A stretch of 64,000 bases of DNA, from positions 64,598,644 through 64,662,643 of the forward strand of contig CM075775.1 in NCBI GenBank assembly GCA_037974665.1. The letters run 5' to 3'. The position numbers and the translations under genes are program-made. Shown here piece by piece: positions 36,293 through 48,459 of the stretch. The DNA is from Ehretia macrophylla (lineage: Eukaryota; Streptophyta; Magnoliopsida; Boraginales; Ehretiaceae). The notes beneath the pieces were generated by a model, which saw nothing but the letters and a program-made list of their open reading frames with translations, was not told the origin of the DNA and made no database searches. Each line of letters starts with the position of its first letter. The first letter of the stretch is position 1.

Positions 36293-39200
36293 TGTCACGC
36301 CCTAACCCGACCTATAGAGGTTAGACTAGGGTGTGATCTAAACGTTCATATCATTTCACGTATTTAATCGTTCATTAAGGTTTAACGCTTAACGTTAGCC
36401 TAGAACTCCAAAATTTTCCTGAAAATCGGCAGCATAACAGCTGTAATTGGCTCCTTAGTTTGACCTAATTTCTACACGCCTCAATTATTCCAATCATTAA
36501 TCCAATTCCATTAAGGACTCCTATTTTGTCACCAACCGATTTTCCAAGTAGTTTATCTTGAAAGTCTCATTTGGTTAATAAGCCTAACATGATAACTATG
36601 TCCTGTTTATTTGTCAATTTCATATCATGCAAGTACCTATTATCCTTTAGCGTGTACATGATCACTAGGTGAGATTAAGTAGAGTTACATTATTTACTTC
36701 TCCACCTAGCGGTTTAAACGCCTACGATAACTACTAATTAAATGACGAAAGTAAAGAACCAAATAAAGAGTTCGTCCGGCTACAATCAGTACAAGCCAAA
36801 ATTAGAGCCAAAGTACAACGGGGTCATTTACATCAATAAAATGAACAGGTTGCAATCAAACAGAATATCCATATAGCAACCACTTTCAGCAAAGCACAAA
36901 AGCACGTAGTCACTCCAAGGAATCATCAACAAGCACATTTACTTCGGGTACTTGTTCCAAATCTGCTGCACCTGTGACAAAAAAGAGGGTGAGTCCTTAT
37001 GAACTCAGCGAGGGGGAACGAGAAATAGGTTTTGAAACTCATTTTCTGGTTCAACTTATGAAAGATCCTTTTTGCAAGCATGAATATGTCACAAGTAAGT
37101 ACATAACGTAATGTAAAGTAAAGGAACACAATTACTAGTCTTTCCTCCCCGAGGTCCTCTAGGAACCAAGTGAGAGTACTTATACATATAGAAAAAGGAT
37201 ACGGTGAGCTATTGCTCTCAGTTGTTGTGGCCGACTTCAAATCATCCCCTTAACACGCCAAGTGGGTGTACTCCGGATGTACCCCGAAATCCTACGACCC
37301 AACTCTCCGAGGAAGACCAGCCCCCAAGCGAGAGAGGGAATTGGACCATGGTAGTCACGGTTGCACCAGCAAGCCCGATGCCGCCCGGTGTGTGTGAACG
37401 CTGCCATGCAAGAATGAAAGGTTGCAACCTTGTATGCAATGCACATTTATGACATTTAATATATCACATTCGGAGGACAACAAAGTAGGTTGCCCCCGTA
37501 CAGTCATCAGATTGCACATTGACAAGTAAGCAAGCGAGGCACGATAAGACAAGTAATTTCACTTGAAAGGCATATGGAGTTATATGAACATTAAACGGGC
37601 AGCCATGTAACGCACGTAAGACAAGTCATATAACTCATTACAACGTCCACGTAATCAAATAATAAGATTATTCAACATGCAACAACATATACGTGGGCTC
37701 AAATGCAATAAATGCCTATTTGTCAACATGCAACAATCAAAATCACAATTAGGGCTATAAGGCACCTACGGCCAGCCTACTAAACATATAATTATACTCA
37801 ATATTCAAAGGATCAACACTTAGCAAGTTCGCCTAGTCACTAGGGTTTCCATTTCGTGTTTACCCTTGCAATTAAGCCCCAAGTCAACTCAAAATCAATC
37901 TCAAGCCAAGCATCAATTAATCCAAACATCCCCAAGTACTCAAAACAGTCCAAACAACATCCCAATTCCACAATCCAAAGCAATTAATACCACAAGAGAA
38001 GTTACAACAAATTTCTAAGCATATAACTAAGTGATACCCTCACTGCAATAGGCTGTTTTATCACAATCATTGAGTCAGGCAAACAATCTCCAATTCCAGT
38101 AAAAAAGATTTCAAATTAAAGCTTAATAAGTGAACTAAAATCATAAACAAACCTTGCATCATTTGGAGTTCGAGATCAATAGTTATAGCCAAAACAGTGG
38201 GATTACACAAAACTGTCCAGATTTGCACACATTCCTTAGGGTCAGATTTAGCCTTAGTCCATTTCTGACAAAAATGTCTAGGACTGAAAACACTAGCTGT
38301 ACACCAAATTTCATGCATTTGAGACATCATTTACTAAGTCAAAACTGGTTCGTTCCACAAGGTCAGTGCATCTGCCAAAACCTGCTTCATTTTTCCCAGA
38401 CTTCCAGATTTGGACACATTTTAATGATTTGCCATTTTGAGGACCTTAGAGTCAAAATTGGCCTTGGCCTATTTCTGCAAAAAATGTTCAAAACTGGCAT
38501 TTTCATGCATTTTCAACATCATTTTCCTAGCCAAACTCACCTCGCAACAACAAGACAGAGAGCTGTCATCCAACCCGATTTCATCTATCATCATCTTCAA
38601 GCCAAAATCTTGCCATGCATGGTTGTAAAAGCTTATGAACACACAAATAACTCAAGTATAGAAGCAAAGACATACATTTAAGAGCATGCATGTGGATTTT
38701 TGAAGGATTTTAAAAAGGTTTTAGCCCTCACCTTAGCAAATCAACAAGAAGATGCACAAAACTTGTTGAAGCACAAATTTCTTCTTCTTCCTTGCTTAGC
38801 CGAGATTCCAACTTGATTTTCTCTATTTTTCCTAGCTTAGTGACCAAGCTCTTAGTACATGCATGTGGTTAGAACAAGAAGAAAAGAAATGGAAGCCAAG
38901 AAACTTACCTAGGCCGAAAATGGTGAGTCAAAAGCTTGCATGTGAGTTTTCTTGCAACCTAGCTAGCTTGGTTGAGTTCCTTTGCTTGTGGCTTGTCTTG
39001 ATTAACCATATGATGATGAAGATGAGCTAAGAGGTGAAGAGATTCAGCCAAGGCCGAGAGAGAGAGAGAAGAATGAGAGGGAGAGAGAAAAGTGTGAGGA
39101 AAAATGAGAGAAATGACAAAGAGTGAAGCTTTTGCACTTCTTCATGCAAGTGGTCGGCCTTGGGCTTCTAAAATTCCTGATTTTTGTGTCTTCAAGAGCA

Positions 39201-39971
39201 TATTTGAAATTCCTAGTATGGGCAAAGAAGAGTTGGTCTGGTATGGTAGAGATTTGAGGAGGTTTTGAGCAATTTTTTTTATGCATTTGTGTCATAGGAT
39301 TGTCATATGTTGTCTAGAATCAATTTGAATTGAGTAAGCATGCAAAAACACCACTTAGTGGTTGGCCAAGGCTAATAAAAATGCTGAATTTTGTCAACTT
39401 TTGATCATTATTTAATTGTGTCTTGAAAGTGCAAAAAGAATAAGGAATGTCTAGCTTTTTGTGAGATTTTGTCTTCTAGTGGGTTGAATTAGTAATTTAA
39501 TAATAGTTAGTGAATTTTGTAAGATTACTTAATGACCTAGTGCTTCAAACAAGATGCTTTCTTGATTAGCGTGAGGGCACGCTTTCATAGGTCTAGGGCA
39601 AGCGCTACGAAGTAGGAAACGAACTACGAGACGAATGCACGTTTTTCTAGTAAATGCACACAACCCTAAATGAATGCACGTAATTCAATCATGGAACACA
39701 AAATGAACACAATTCCTAAACCTAGGTCAAGGCACACAAATCTAGATTAGGGCACACGAAATGAGGTATCGCACGTAATTCAAGATCAAGACACGTATAT
39801 CTGGGTATATAGTACATCAAGGATTAGGGCACACAATTCTAAGTCAAGGCACGTATGACGAAGCATGCACGAAAACCAAGACAGGGCACGCAATCCAAGA
39901 TCAGTCATATATTTCTAGGTCTAAGGCACGTAAATCGAGGTAACACACGTTATTCGGGGTTGGGCCTCGCA
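36293..39971 (-). repeat. Upstream (5') LTR of the LARD-like element
   Basis: 3679 bp, starting TGTCACGCCC and ending GGCCTCGCA on the + strand. It is the promoter-bearing LTR for the minus-strand element. Its plus-strand frame at 38154-38681 (175 codons) is antisense and broken in the sister LTR, so I do not treat it as a gene. Confidence 0.9.
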
Positions 39972-39976
39972 ACCTT
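39972..39976. repeat. Target-site duplication of the LARD-like element (right, degenerate)
   Basis: ACCTT, followed by TCTTATTTAGC as in the normal spacer. It pairs with ATTTT at 29669-29673. Confidence 0.7.
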
Positions 39977-40216
39977 TCTTATTTAGCTCTATTTTTTCAT
40001 CCCGGATCATACGTCGTGAGCTGTTAAAAGGATGACAACCTTACACGCGGGACATTAGAGGGCCCTACAATGCGTTGATATCACGTCTTGCGAGGATGCT
40101 GCGTTGTTAAAGCAGATGGGTTGTCGTTAAGCCCATTGGGCCATCTGAATGGGCCATCACTCTAGGCTGGGACTGTGAACCGTTAACACATAATGGAATT
40201 GTGCCCTCCACATGAC

Positions 40217-40334
40217 AGGTGCGATCATACCAGCACTAATGCAACGGATCCCATCAGAACTCCGAAGTTAAGCGTGCTTGGGAGAGAGTAGCACTAGGAT
40301 GGGTGACCCCCTGGAAGTCCTCATGTTGCGCCCC
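40217..40334 (+). rRNA. 5S rRNA copy 42
   Basis: 118 nt because one G is lost at 97-99. Also G1A, C28A, C67A, T77C, G108A, A115G. First gene after the LARD-like element. Confidence 0.92.
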
Positions 40335-40895
40335 CCTTTTCAATTTTTTTTTTGCTCCGGTTAGGGTTGCCAAGGTAACTTATCCACCACATTTCTGTTA
40401 TTGAATCCCACGACACCTTGGGCAAGACAACTTCACTTCACGTGGAGGCTGGGCCAGCAAACCGAGGGCGTAGGGCTTGTGACCAGGTCTCGGTCGCTCC
40501 GGTGCCCATAACTTTTGATCCGTAAAGAGTTTCGCGGCGCACAGCATACCATTGGAAAGCTCTTCGAGAGCTCTACGATTGGGGCAGCTGGGATGCTTGC
40601 TGTGCCCTTTTTGGAGCCCAATGTCGAACGTTTTAATCAGTTTCGGGCCACTTTTCTGATTTTTGCTCTATTTTTCCATCTAGGATCGTACGTCGTGAGC
40701 TGTTAAATGGACGACAACCATACACGCGCGAAATTAGAGGGCCCTACAACGCGTCGATATCACGTCTTGCGAGGATCCTGCGTTGTTGAAGTGGATGGGT
40801 TGTCGTAAAGCCCATTGGGCCTTCTGAATGAGCCATCTCTCTAGGCTGGGACTGTGAATCGTTAACACATTAAGGAATTGTGCCCTCAACATGAC

Positions 40896-41014
40896 GGGTG
40901 CAATCATACAAGCACTAATGCACCGGATCCAATCAGAACTCCGAAGTTAAGCGTGCTTGGGTGAGAGTAGTACTAGGATAGGTGACCCCCTGGGAAGTCC
41001 TCGTGTTACACCCC
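40896..41014 (+). rRNA. 5S rRNA copy 43
   Basis: Full length. Changes: G7A, C15A, C36A, C67T, G85A, G113A. Confidence 0.94.
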
Positions 41015-41572
41015 CCATTTCAATTTTTTTTGCTCCGGTTAGGGTTGCCAAGAAACTTTATCCACCACATTTCTATTATTGAATCCCACGGCACCTTGGC
41101 AAGACAACTTTGCTCCAAGTGGAGGCTGGGCCAGCAAACCGAGGGCGTAGGGCTTGTGACCAGGTCTCCGTCGCTCCGGTGCCCATAACTTTTGATCCGT
41201 AAGGAGTTACGCGGCGCACAGCATACCGTTGGAAAGCTCCCCGACAGCTCTACTATGGGGGCAGCTAGCTTGCTCGCTGTGCCCTTTTTGGAGCCCAAAA
41301 TCGAACGTTTTCATCAATTTTGGGCCACATTTCTATTTTTGCTCTATTTTTTTCATCCCGAATCATACGTTGTGAGCTGTTAAAAGGACGACAACCTTTC
41401 TTGCGAGACATTAGAGGGCCCTACAACGCGTCGATATCACGTCTTGCGTTGATGCTACGTTATTGTAGCGGATGGGTTGTCGTTAAGCCTATTGGGATTT
41501 CTAAATGGGCCATCTCTCTAGGCTGGGACTGTGAACCGTTTACACATAAAAGAATTGTGCCCTCAACATGAC

Positions 41573-41691
41573 GGGTGCGATCATACCAGCATTAATTCAC
41601 CGGATCCCATCAGAACTCCGAAGTTAAGCGTGCTTGGGCGAGAGTAGTACTAGGATGGGTGACCCCCTGGGAAGTCCTCGTGTTGCACCCC
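41573..41691 (+). rRNA. 5S rRNA copy 44, well preserved
   Basis: Two changes only (C20T, G25T), both outside the internal promoter. Shares both with the copy two units on (42926). Confidence 0.96.
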
Positions 41692-42249
41692 CCTATTCAA
41701 TTTTTTTTGCTTCGGTTAGGGTTGCCAAGAAACTTTATCCACCACATTTCTATTATCGAATCCCACGGCACCTTGGGCAAGACAACTTCGCTTCACGTGG
41801 AGGCTGGGCCAGCAAACCAAGGGCGTAAGGCTTGTGACCATGTCTCATTCGCTCCGGTGCCCATAACTTTTGATATGTAAGGAGTTACGCGGCGCACAGC
41901 ATACCGTTGCGAAGCTCTCTGAGGGCTCTACGATGGGGGCAGCCAGCATGCTTGCTGTGCCCATTTTTGGAGCCCAAAATTGAACGTTTTCATTAGTTTC
42001 GGGCCACTTTTCTTATTTAGCTCTGTTTTTCCGTCCCGTATCGTACGTCGTAAACGGTTAAAAGGACAAAAACCTTACTCGCTGGAGATTAGAGGGCCCT
42101 ACAACGCATCGATATCACGTTTTGTGAGGATGTCATGTTGTGGAGGAGGATGGGTTGTCGTTAAGTCCTTGGGACTTCTGAATGGGCCATCTCTCTAGGC
42201 TAGGACTGTGAACCGTTAACACATTATGGAATTGTGCCCTTAACATGAC

Positions 42250-42368
42250 GGGTGTGATCATACCAGCACTAATGCACCGGATCCCATAAGAACTCCGAAG
42301 TTAAGCATGATTGGGCGAGAGTAGTACTAGGATGGGTGACCCCCTGGGAAGTCCTCGTGTTGCACCCC
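42250..42368 (+). rRNA. 5S rRNA copy 45
   Basis: Full length. Changes: C6T, C39A, G58A, C61A. C39A and G58A recur in the copy two units on (43603). Confidence 0.95.
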
Positions 42369-42925
42369 CCTTTTCAATTTTTTTTGCTCCGGTTAGGGTT
42401 GCCAAGATACTTATCCACCACGTTTCTATTATCGAATCCCACGACACCATGGGCAAGATGACTTCGCTTCACGTTGAGGCTGGGCCAGCAAACCGAGGGC
42501 GTAGGACTTGTGACCAGGTCTCCGTCGCTCCGGTGCCCATAACTTTTGATCCGTAAGGAGTTACGCGGCGCACAACATACCGTTCCAAAGCTCCCCGAGA
42601 GCTCTACTACGGGGGCAGCTAGCTTGCTCACTGTGCCCTTTTTGAAGACCAAAATCGAACGTTTTAATCAGTTTTTGGCCACATTTCTATTTTTGCTATA
42701 TTTTTTCATCCCCAACCATCCGCCGTGAGCTGTTAAAAGGACGACAACGTTTCTCGAGAGACTTTAGAGGGCCCTACAACGCGTCGATATCAGGTCTTGC
42801 GTTGATGCTACGTTGTTGACGCGGATGGGTTGTCGTTAAGCCCATTGGGCCTTCTGAATGGGCCATCTCTCCAGGCTGGGACTATGAACCGTTTACAGAT
42901 AAAGGAATTGTGCCCTCAACATGAC

Positions 42926-43044
42926 GGGTGCGATCATACCAGCATTAATTCACCAGATCCCATCAAAACTCCGAAGTTAAGCATGTTTGGGCGAGAGTAG
43001 TACTAGGATGGGTGACCCCTTAGGAAGTCCTCATGTTGCACACC
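42926..43044 (+). rRNA. 5S rRNA copy 46
   Basis: Full length with ten changes: C20T, G25T, G30A, G41A, G58A, C61T, C95T, G97A, G108A, C117A. Confidence 0.91.
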
Positions 43045-43602
43045 CCATTGCATTTTTTTTTGCCCCGGTTAGGGTTGCCAAGAAACTTTATCCACCATAT
43101 TTCTATTATCGAATCCCACGGCACCTTGGGCAAGACAACTTCGCTTCACGTGGAGGCTGGGCCAGCAAACCGAGGGCGTAGGGCTTGTGACCAGGTCTCA
43201 TTCGCTCCGGTGCCCATAACTTTTGATCCGTAAGGAGTTACACGGCGCACAACTTACTGTTGCAAAGCTCTCGGAGAGCTCTACGACGGGGGCAGCAAGC
43301 TTGCTTGGTTTGCCCATTTTTGGAGCCCAAAATCAAACGTTTTCATTAGTTTTGGGCCACTTTTCTTATTAAGCTCTTTTTTTCCTTAACGGATCGTACG
43401 TCGTGAGAAGTTAAAAGGACGACAACCTTACACACAGTACATTAGAGGGCACTACAACGCGTCGATATCACGTCTTATGAGGATGCTGCGTTGTTGAAGC
43501 GGATGGGTTGTCGTTAAGCCCTTGGGCCTTTTGAATGGGCCATCTCTCTAGGCTAGGACTGTGAACCGTTAACACATTACGGAATTGTGCCCTTAACATG
43601 AC

Positions 43603-43721
43603 GGGTGCGATCATACCAGCACTAATGCACCGGATCCCATAAGAACTCCGAAGGTAAGCATGCTTGGGCGAGAGTAGTACTAGGATGGTTAATACCCTGG
43701 GAAGTCCTCGTGTTGCACCCC
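43603..43721 (+). rRNA. 5S rRNA copy 47
   Basis: Full length. Changes: C39A, T52G, G58A, G87T, G89A, C91T, C92A. Confidence 0.93.
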
Positions 43722-44279
43722 CCTTTTCAATTTTTTTTCGCTCTGGTTAGGGTTGCCAAGATACTTATCCACCACGTTTCTATTATCGAATCCCATGGCA
43801 CCTTGGGCAAGATGACCTCCCTCCCCGTGGAGGCTGGGCTACCAAACCGAGGGCGTAGGACTTGTGACCAGGTCTCCGTCGCTCCGGTGCCCATAACTTT
43901 TGATTCGTAAGGAGTTACGCGGCTCACAGTATACCGTTGCAAAGCACTCCGAGAGCTCTACTACGGGGGCAGCTAGCTTGCTCGCTATGCTCTTTTTGGA
44001 GCTGAAAATCGAATGTTTTCATCAGTTTTGGGCCACTTTTCTATTTTTGCCCTGTTTTTCCGTCCTGAATCGTACGTCGTGAGCTGTTAAAATGACGACA
44101 ACCTTTCTCGCTGGACATTAGAGGGGCCTACAACGCATCAATATCACGTCTTGCGAGGATGCTGCATTGTTGAAGCAGATGGGTTGTCGTTAAGCCCATT
44201 GGGCCTTCTGAATAGGCCATCTCTCTACGCTGGGACTGTGAACCGTTAAAACAAAAAGGAATTGTGCCCTCAACATGAC

Positions 44280-44398
44280 GGGTGCGATCATACCAGCACT
44301 AATTCACCGAATCCCATCAGAACTCCGAAGTTAAGCGTGCTTGGATGAGAGTAGTACTTGGATGGGTGACCCCTTGTGAAGTCCTCGTGTTGCACCCT
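44280..44398 (+). rRNA. 5S rRNA copy 48
   Basis: Full length. Changes: G25T, G31A, G66A, C67T, A80T, C95T, G98T, C119T. Promoter AT box altered to AACAAAAAGG. Confidence 0.92.
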
Positions 44399-44956
44399 CC
44401 TTTTCAATTTTTTTTGCTCCGGTTAGTGTTGCCTAGAAACTTTATCCACCACATATCTATTATCGAATCCCACGGCACCTTGGGCGAGACAACTTCGCTT
44501 CACGTGGAGGTTGGGCCAGCAAACAGAGGGCGTAAGGCTTATGACCAGGTCTCCGTCGCTCCGGTGCCGATAACTTTTGATCCGTAAGGAGTTACGTGAC
44601 GCACAGCATACCATTGCAAAGCTCTCCGAGAGCTCTACGACAAGGGTAGCTAGCTTGCTCGTTGTGCCATTTTTGGAGCCCAAAATTGAATGTTTTCATC
44701 AATTTCGTGCCACTTTTCTATTTTTGCTCTGTTTTTCTGTCCCGGATCGTACGTCGTGAGTTGTTAAAAGGACGACGACCTTACTCGTGGGACATTAGAG
44801 GGCCCTACAATTCGTCGATATCACGTCTTGCGAGGATCCTACGTTGTTGAAGCAGATGGGTTGTCGTTAAGACTATTGGGCCTTCTGAATGGGCCATCTA
44901 TTTAGGCTGGGACTGTGAACCGTTAACACATAAAGGAATTGTGCCCTCAACATGAC

Positions 44957-45075
44957 GGGTGCGATCATGCCAGCACTAATTCAACGGATCCCATCAGAAC
45001 TACGAAGTTAAGCGTGCTTCGGCGAGAGTAGTACTAGGATGGGTGAACCCCTGGGAAGTCCTCGTGTTGCACCCC
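44957..45075 (+). rRNA. 5S rRNA copy 49
   Basis: Full length. Changes: A13G, G25T, C28A, C46A, G64C, C91A. Confidence 0.94.
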
Positions 45076-45634
45076 CCTTTTCAATTTTTTTTGCTCCGTT
45101 AGGGTTGCCAAGATACTTTATTCACCACATTTCTATTATCGAATCCCACGGCACCTTGGACAAACCAACTTTCCTTCACATGCAGGCGGGCCCAGCACAC
45201 CAAGGGCGTAGGGCTTGTGACCAGGTCTCATTCGCTCCGGTGCCCATAACTTTTGATCCGTAAGGAGTTACGCGGTGCACAGCATTCCGTTGTGCCTTTT
45301 TTGGTGCACAGCTCTACGACGGTGGCAGCTAGTTTGCTCGCTGTGCCTTTTTTGGAGCCCAACATCAAAAGTTTTCCACAGTTTCAGGCCACTTTTCTAT
45401 TTTTGTTATATTTTTCCGTCCCAGATCGTATGTCGTGAGCTGTTAAAAGACGACAACCTTACTCGCGGGACATTAGAGGGCGCTACAACGCGTCGATATC
45501 ACGTCTTGCGAGGATGCTGCGTTGTTGAAGCGGATGGGTTGTCGTTAACCCCATTGGGCCTTCTTAATGAGCCATCTCTCTAGGATGGGACTGTGAACCG
45601 TTAACACATAAATGAATTGTGCCCTCAACATGAT

Positions 45635-45753
45635 AGGTACGAACATACCAGTACTAATGCACCGGATCCCATCAGAACTCTGAAGTTAAGCGTGCTTGGG
45701 CGAGAGTAGTACTAGGATAGGTGACCCCTTGGGAAGTCCTCGTGTTGCACCCC
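45635..45753 (+). rRNA. 5S rRNA copy 50
   Basis: Full length. Changes: G1A, G5A, T9A, C18T, C47T, G85A, C95T. Confidence 0.93.
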
Positions 45754-46311
45754 CCTTTTCAATTTTTTTTGCTCTGGTTAGGGTTCCCAAGATACTTTAT
45801 CTACCACATATCTATTATCGAATCACATGACACCTTGGGCAAGACAACTTCGCTTCACGTGGAGGTTGGGCCCGTAAACCGAGGGCGTAGGGCTTGTGAC
45901 CAGGTCTCATTTGCTCCGGTGCCCATAACTTTTGATCCGTAAGGAGTTACGCGGCACACAGCATACCGTTGCAAAGCACTCCAAGAGCTCTACGACGGGG
46001 GCAGCCAGCTTGTTCGCTGTGCCCTTTTTGGAGCCCAAAATCGAATTTTTTCATCAGTTTTGGACCACTTTTCTATTTTTGCTCGGTTTTTTCATCCCGG
46101 ATCGTACGTCGTGAGCTGTTAAAAGGATGACAACATTTCTCGCGGGACATTAGAGAGCCCTACAACGCGTAGATATCACATCTTGCGAGGATGCTGCATT
46201 GTTGAAGCGGATGGGTTGTCGTTAAGCCCATTGGGCCTTCTGAATGAGCTATATCTCTAGGCTGGGACTGTGAACCATTAACACATAAAGGAATTGTGCC
46301 CTCAACATGAC

Positions 46312-46430
46312 GGGCGCGATCATACCAGCACTAATGCACCCGATCCCATCAGAACTCCGAAGTTAAGCGTGCTTGGGCAAGAATAGTACTAGGATAGGTG
46401 ACCCCCTGGAAAGTCCTCGTGTTGCACCCC
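46312..46430 (+). rRNA. 5S rRNA copy 51
   Basis: Full length. Changes: T4C, G30C, G68A, G72A, G85A, G99A. Confidence 0.94.
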
Positions 46431-46987
46431 CTTTTCAAATTTTTTTGCTCCGGTTAGGGTTGCGAAGAAACTTTATCCACCCCATTTCTATTATCGATTC
46501 CCACGGTACCTTGGGCTAGACAACTTCGCTTCACGTGGAAGCTGGGCCATCAAACTGAGGGCGTAGGGCTTGTGACCTGGTCTCCGTCGCTCTGTTGCCC
46601 ATAACTTTTGATCTGTAAGGAGTTACGCGGCGCACAGCATACCGTTGCAAAGCTCTCCGAGAGCTCTACTATAGGGGCATCTAGCTTGTTTGCTTTGCCC
46701 TTTTTGGAGCCCAAAATCGAATGTTTTCATCAGTTTATGGCCACTTTTCCATTTTTGCTCTATTTTTTCGTCCCGGATCGTATGTCGCGAGCTGTTAAAA
46801 GGACGACAAGCTTTCTCGTGGGACATTATAGGGCCCTACAACGCGTCAATATCACGTCTTGCGATGATGCTGCGTTGTTGAAGTGGATGGGTTATCGTTA
46901 AGCCTATTGGGCCTTCTGAATTGGCCATCTCTCTAGGCTGGGACTGTGAACCGTTAACACATAATGGAATTGTGCCCTCAACATGAT

Positions 46988-47106
46988 GGGTGCGATCATA
47001 CCAGCACTAATTCACTGGATCCCATCAGAACTCCGAAGTTAAGCGTGCTTGGGCGAGAGTAGTACTAGGATGGGTGACCCCCTGGGAAGTCTTCGTGTTG
47101 CACCCC
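46988..47106 (+). rRNA. 5S rRNA copy 52, well preserved
   Basis: Three changes (G25T, C29T, C105T); box A, the intermediate element and box C are intact. Confidence 0.96.
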
Positions 47107-47662
47107 CCTTTTCAATTTTTTTTGCTCCGGTTAGGGTTGCCAAGATACTTTATCCACCAGATTTCTATTATCGAATCCCACGGCACCTTAGGCAAGACAA
47201 TTTCGCTTCACGTGGAGGCTGGGCCAGCAAACCGAGGGCGTAGGGCTTGTGACCAAGTCTCATTCGCTCCGGTGCCCATAACTTTTGATCTGTAAGGAGT
47301 TACGCGGCGCACAGAATACCGTTGTAAAGCTCTCCGATAGCTCTACGACGGTGGCAGCTAGTTTGCTCGCTGACTTTTTTGGTGCCCTAGATCGAACATT
47401 TTCCATAGTTTCGGGCCACTTTTCTATTTTTGCTCTGTTTTTCTATCCCGGATCGTACGTCGTGAGCTGTTAAAAGGACGACAACCTTATTCGCGGGACA
47501 TTAGAGGGCCCTACAACGCGTCAATATCACGTCTTGCAAGGATGCTGCGTTATTGAAGCATATGGGTTATCGTTAAGCCCATTGGGCCTTCTGAATGGGC
47601 CATCTCTCTAGGCTGGGTCTGTGAACCGTTAACACATAAAGGAATTGTGTCCTCAACATGAT

Positions 47663-47780
47663 GGGTACGATCATACCAGCACTAATGCACCAGATCCCAT
47701 CAGAAGTCCGAAGTTAAGCGTGCTTGGCGAGAGTAGTACTAAGATGGGTGACCCCCTGGGAAGTCCTCGTGTTGTACCCC
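47663..47780 (+). rRNA. 5S rRNA copy 53
   Basis: 118 nt because one G is lost at 64-66. Also G5A, G30A, C44G, G81A, C114T. Confidence 0.93.
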
Positions 47781-48300
47781 CCTTCTCAATTTTTTTTGCT
47801 CCGGTTAGGGTTGCCACGATACTTTATCCACCACATTTCTATTATCAAAACCCACGGCATCTTGGGCAAGACAACTTCGCTTCACGTGGAGGCTGGGCCA
47901 GCAAACCGAGGGTGTGGGGCTTGTGCCCAGGTCTACTTCGCTTCGGTGCCCATAACTTTTGATCCGTAAGGAGTTAGGCGGCGTACAGCATATCGTTGCA
48001 AAGCTCTCCGAGATCTCTACGATGGGGGAAGCCAGCTTTCTCGCTTTGCCTATTTTTTGAAACACAAATTTGAACATTTTCATCAGTTTCGGGCCACTTT
48101 TCTATTTTTGCTCTATTTTTCCGTCCCGGATCGTACATCGTGAGCTGTTAAAAGGACGACAACCTTACTCACTGGACATTAGAGGGCCCTACAACGCGTC
48201 GATATCATGTCTTGCGAGGATGCTGCATTGTTGAAGATGATGGGTTGTCGTCAAGCCCATTAGGCCTTCTGAATGAGCCATCTCTCTAGGCTGGGACTGT

Positions 48301-48340
48301 GAACCGTTAACACATAAAGGAATTGTGCCCTCAACATGAC
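48301..48340 (+). promoter_or_regulatory. 5S upstream promoter (representative, consensus form)
   Basis: This is the clearest consensus example of the region before each 5S gene. An AT-rich box ATAAAG lies at -27 to -22, GC at -14/-13 and C at -1 relative to the gene start at 48341. These match the three upstream elements known for plant 5S transcription by RNA polymerase III. The same block precedes nearly every copy. Notable variants are GTTAACACAAAGG before 53076 (three bases lost) and similar losses before 55781 and 58489. Confidence 0.8.
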
Positions 48341-48459
48341 GGGTGCGATCATACCAGCACTGATGCACCAGATCCCATAAGAACTCCAAAGTTAAGCGTG
48401 CTTGGGCAAGAGTACTACTAGGATGGGTGACCCCTTGGGAAGTCCTCATGTTGCACCAC
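48341..48459 (+). rRNA. 5S rRNA copy 54
   Basis: Full length with a consensus promoter but nine changes in the gene: A22G, G30A, C39A, G48A, G68A, G75C, C95T, G108A, C118A. Confidence 0.92.

Larger units (their letters stand above)
29674..39971 (-). mobile_element. LARD-like non-autonomous LTR retrotransposon (10.3 kb)
   Basis: Two direct repeats of about 3.7 kb flank a 2.9-kb interior, and the whole is bounded by a degenerate 5-bp target duplication. On the minus strand the LTRs run TGTGAGGC to CGTGACA. A 12-base match to the 3' end of initiator tRNA-Met (primer-binding site) follows the upstream LTR, and a purine tract abuts the downstream LTR, so it was mobilised by standard reverse transcription. 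The interior has no frame longer than 69 codons and no recognisable gag, protease, polymerase or integrase. Long LTRs with a non-coding interior fit a large retrotransposon derivative (LARD) that depended on an autonomous partner. A thoroughly decayed autonomous element is the alternative. The LTR copies differ by scattered substitutions and some indels, so the insertion is not very recent. Confidence 0.88.

Noticed and set aside
38154..38681. 175-codon + strand frame, the longest in the window
   Set aside because: Lies antisense in an LTR. The equivalent place in the sister LTR is split into shorter frames; no domain or start context supports a gene.
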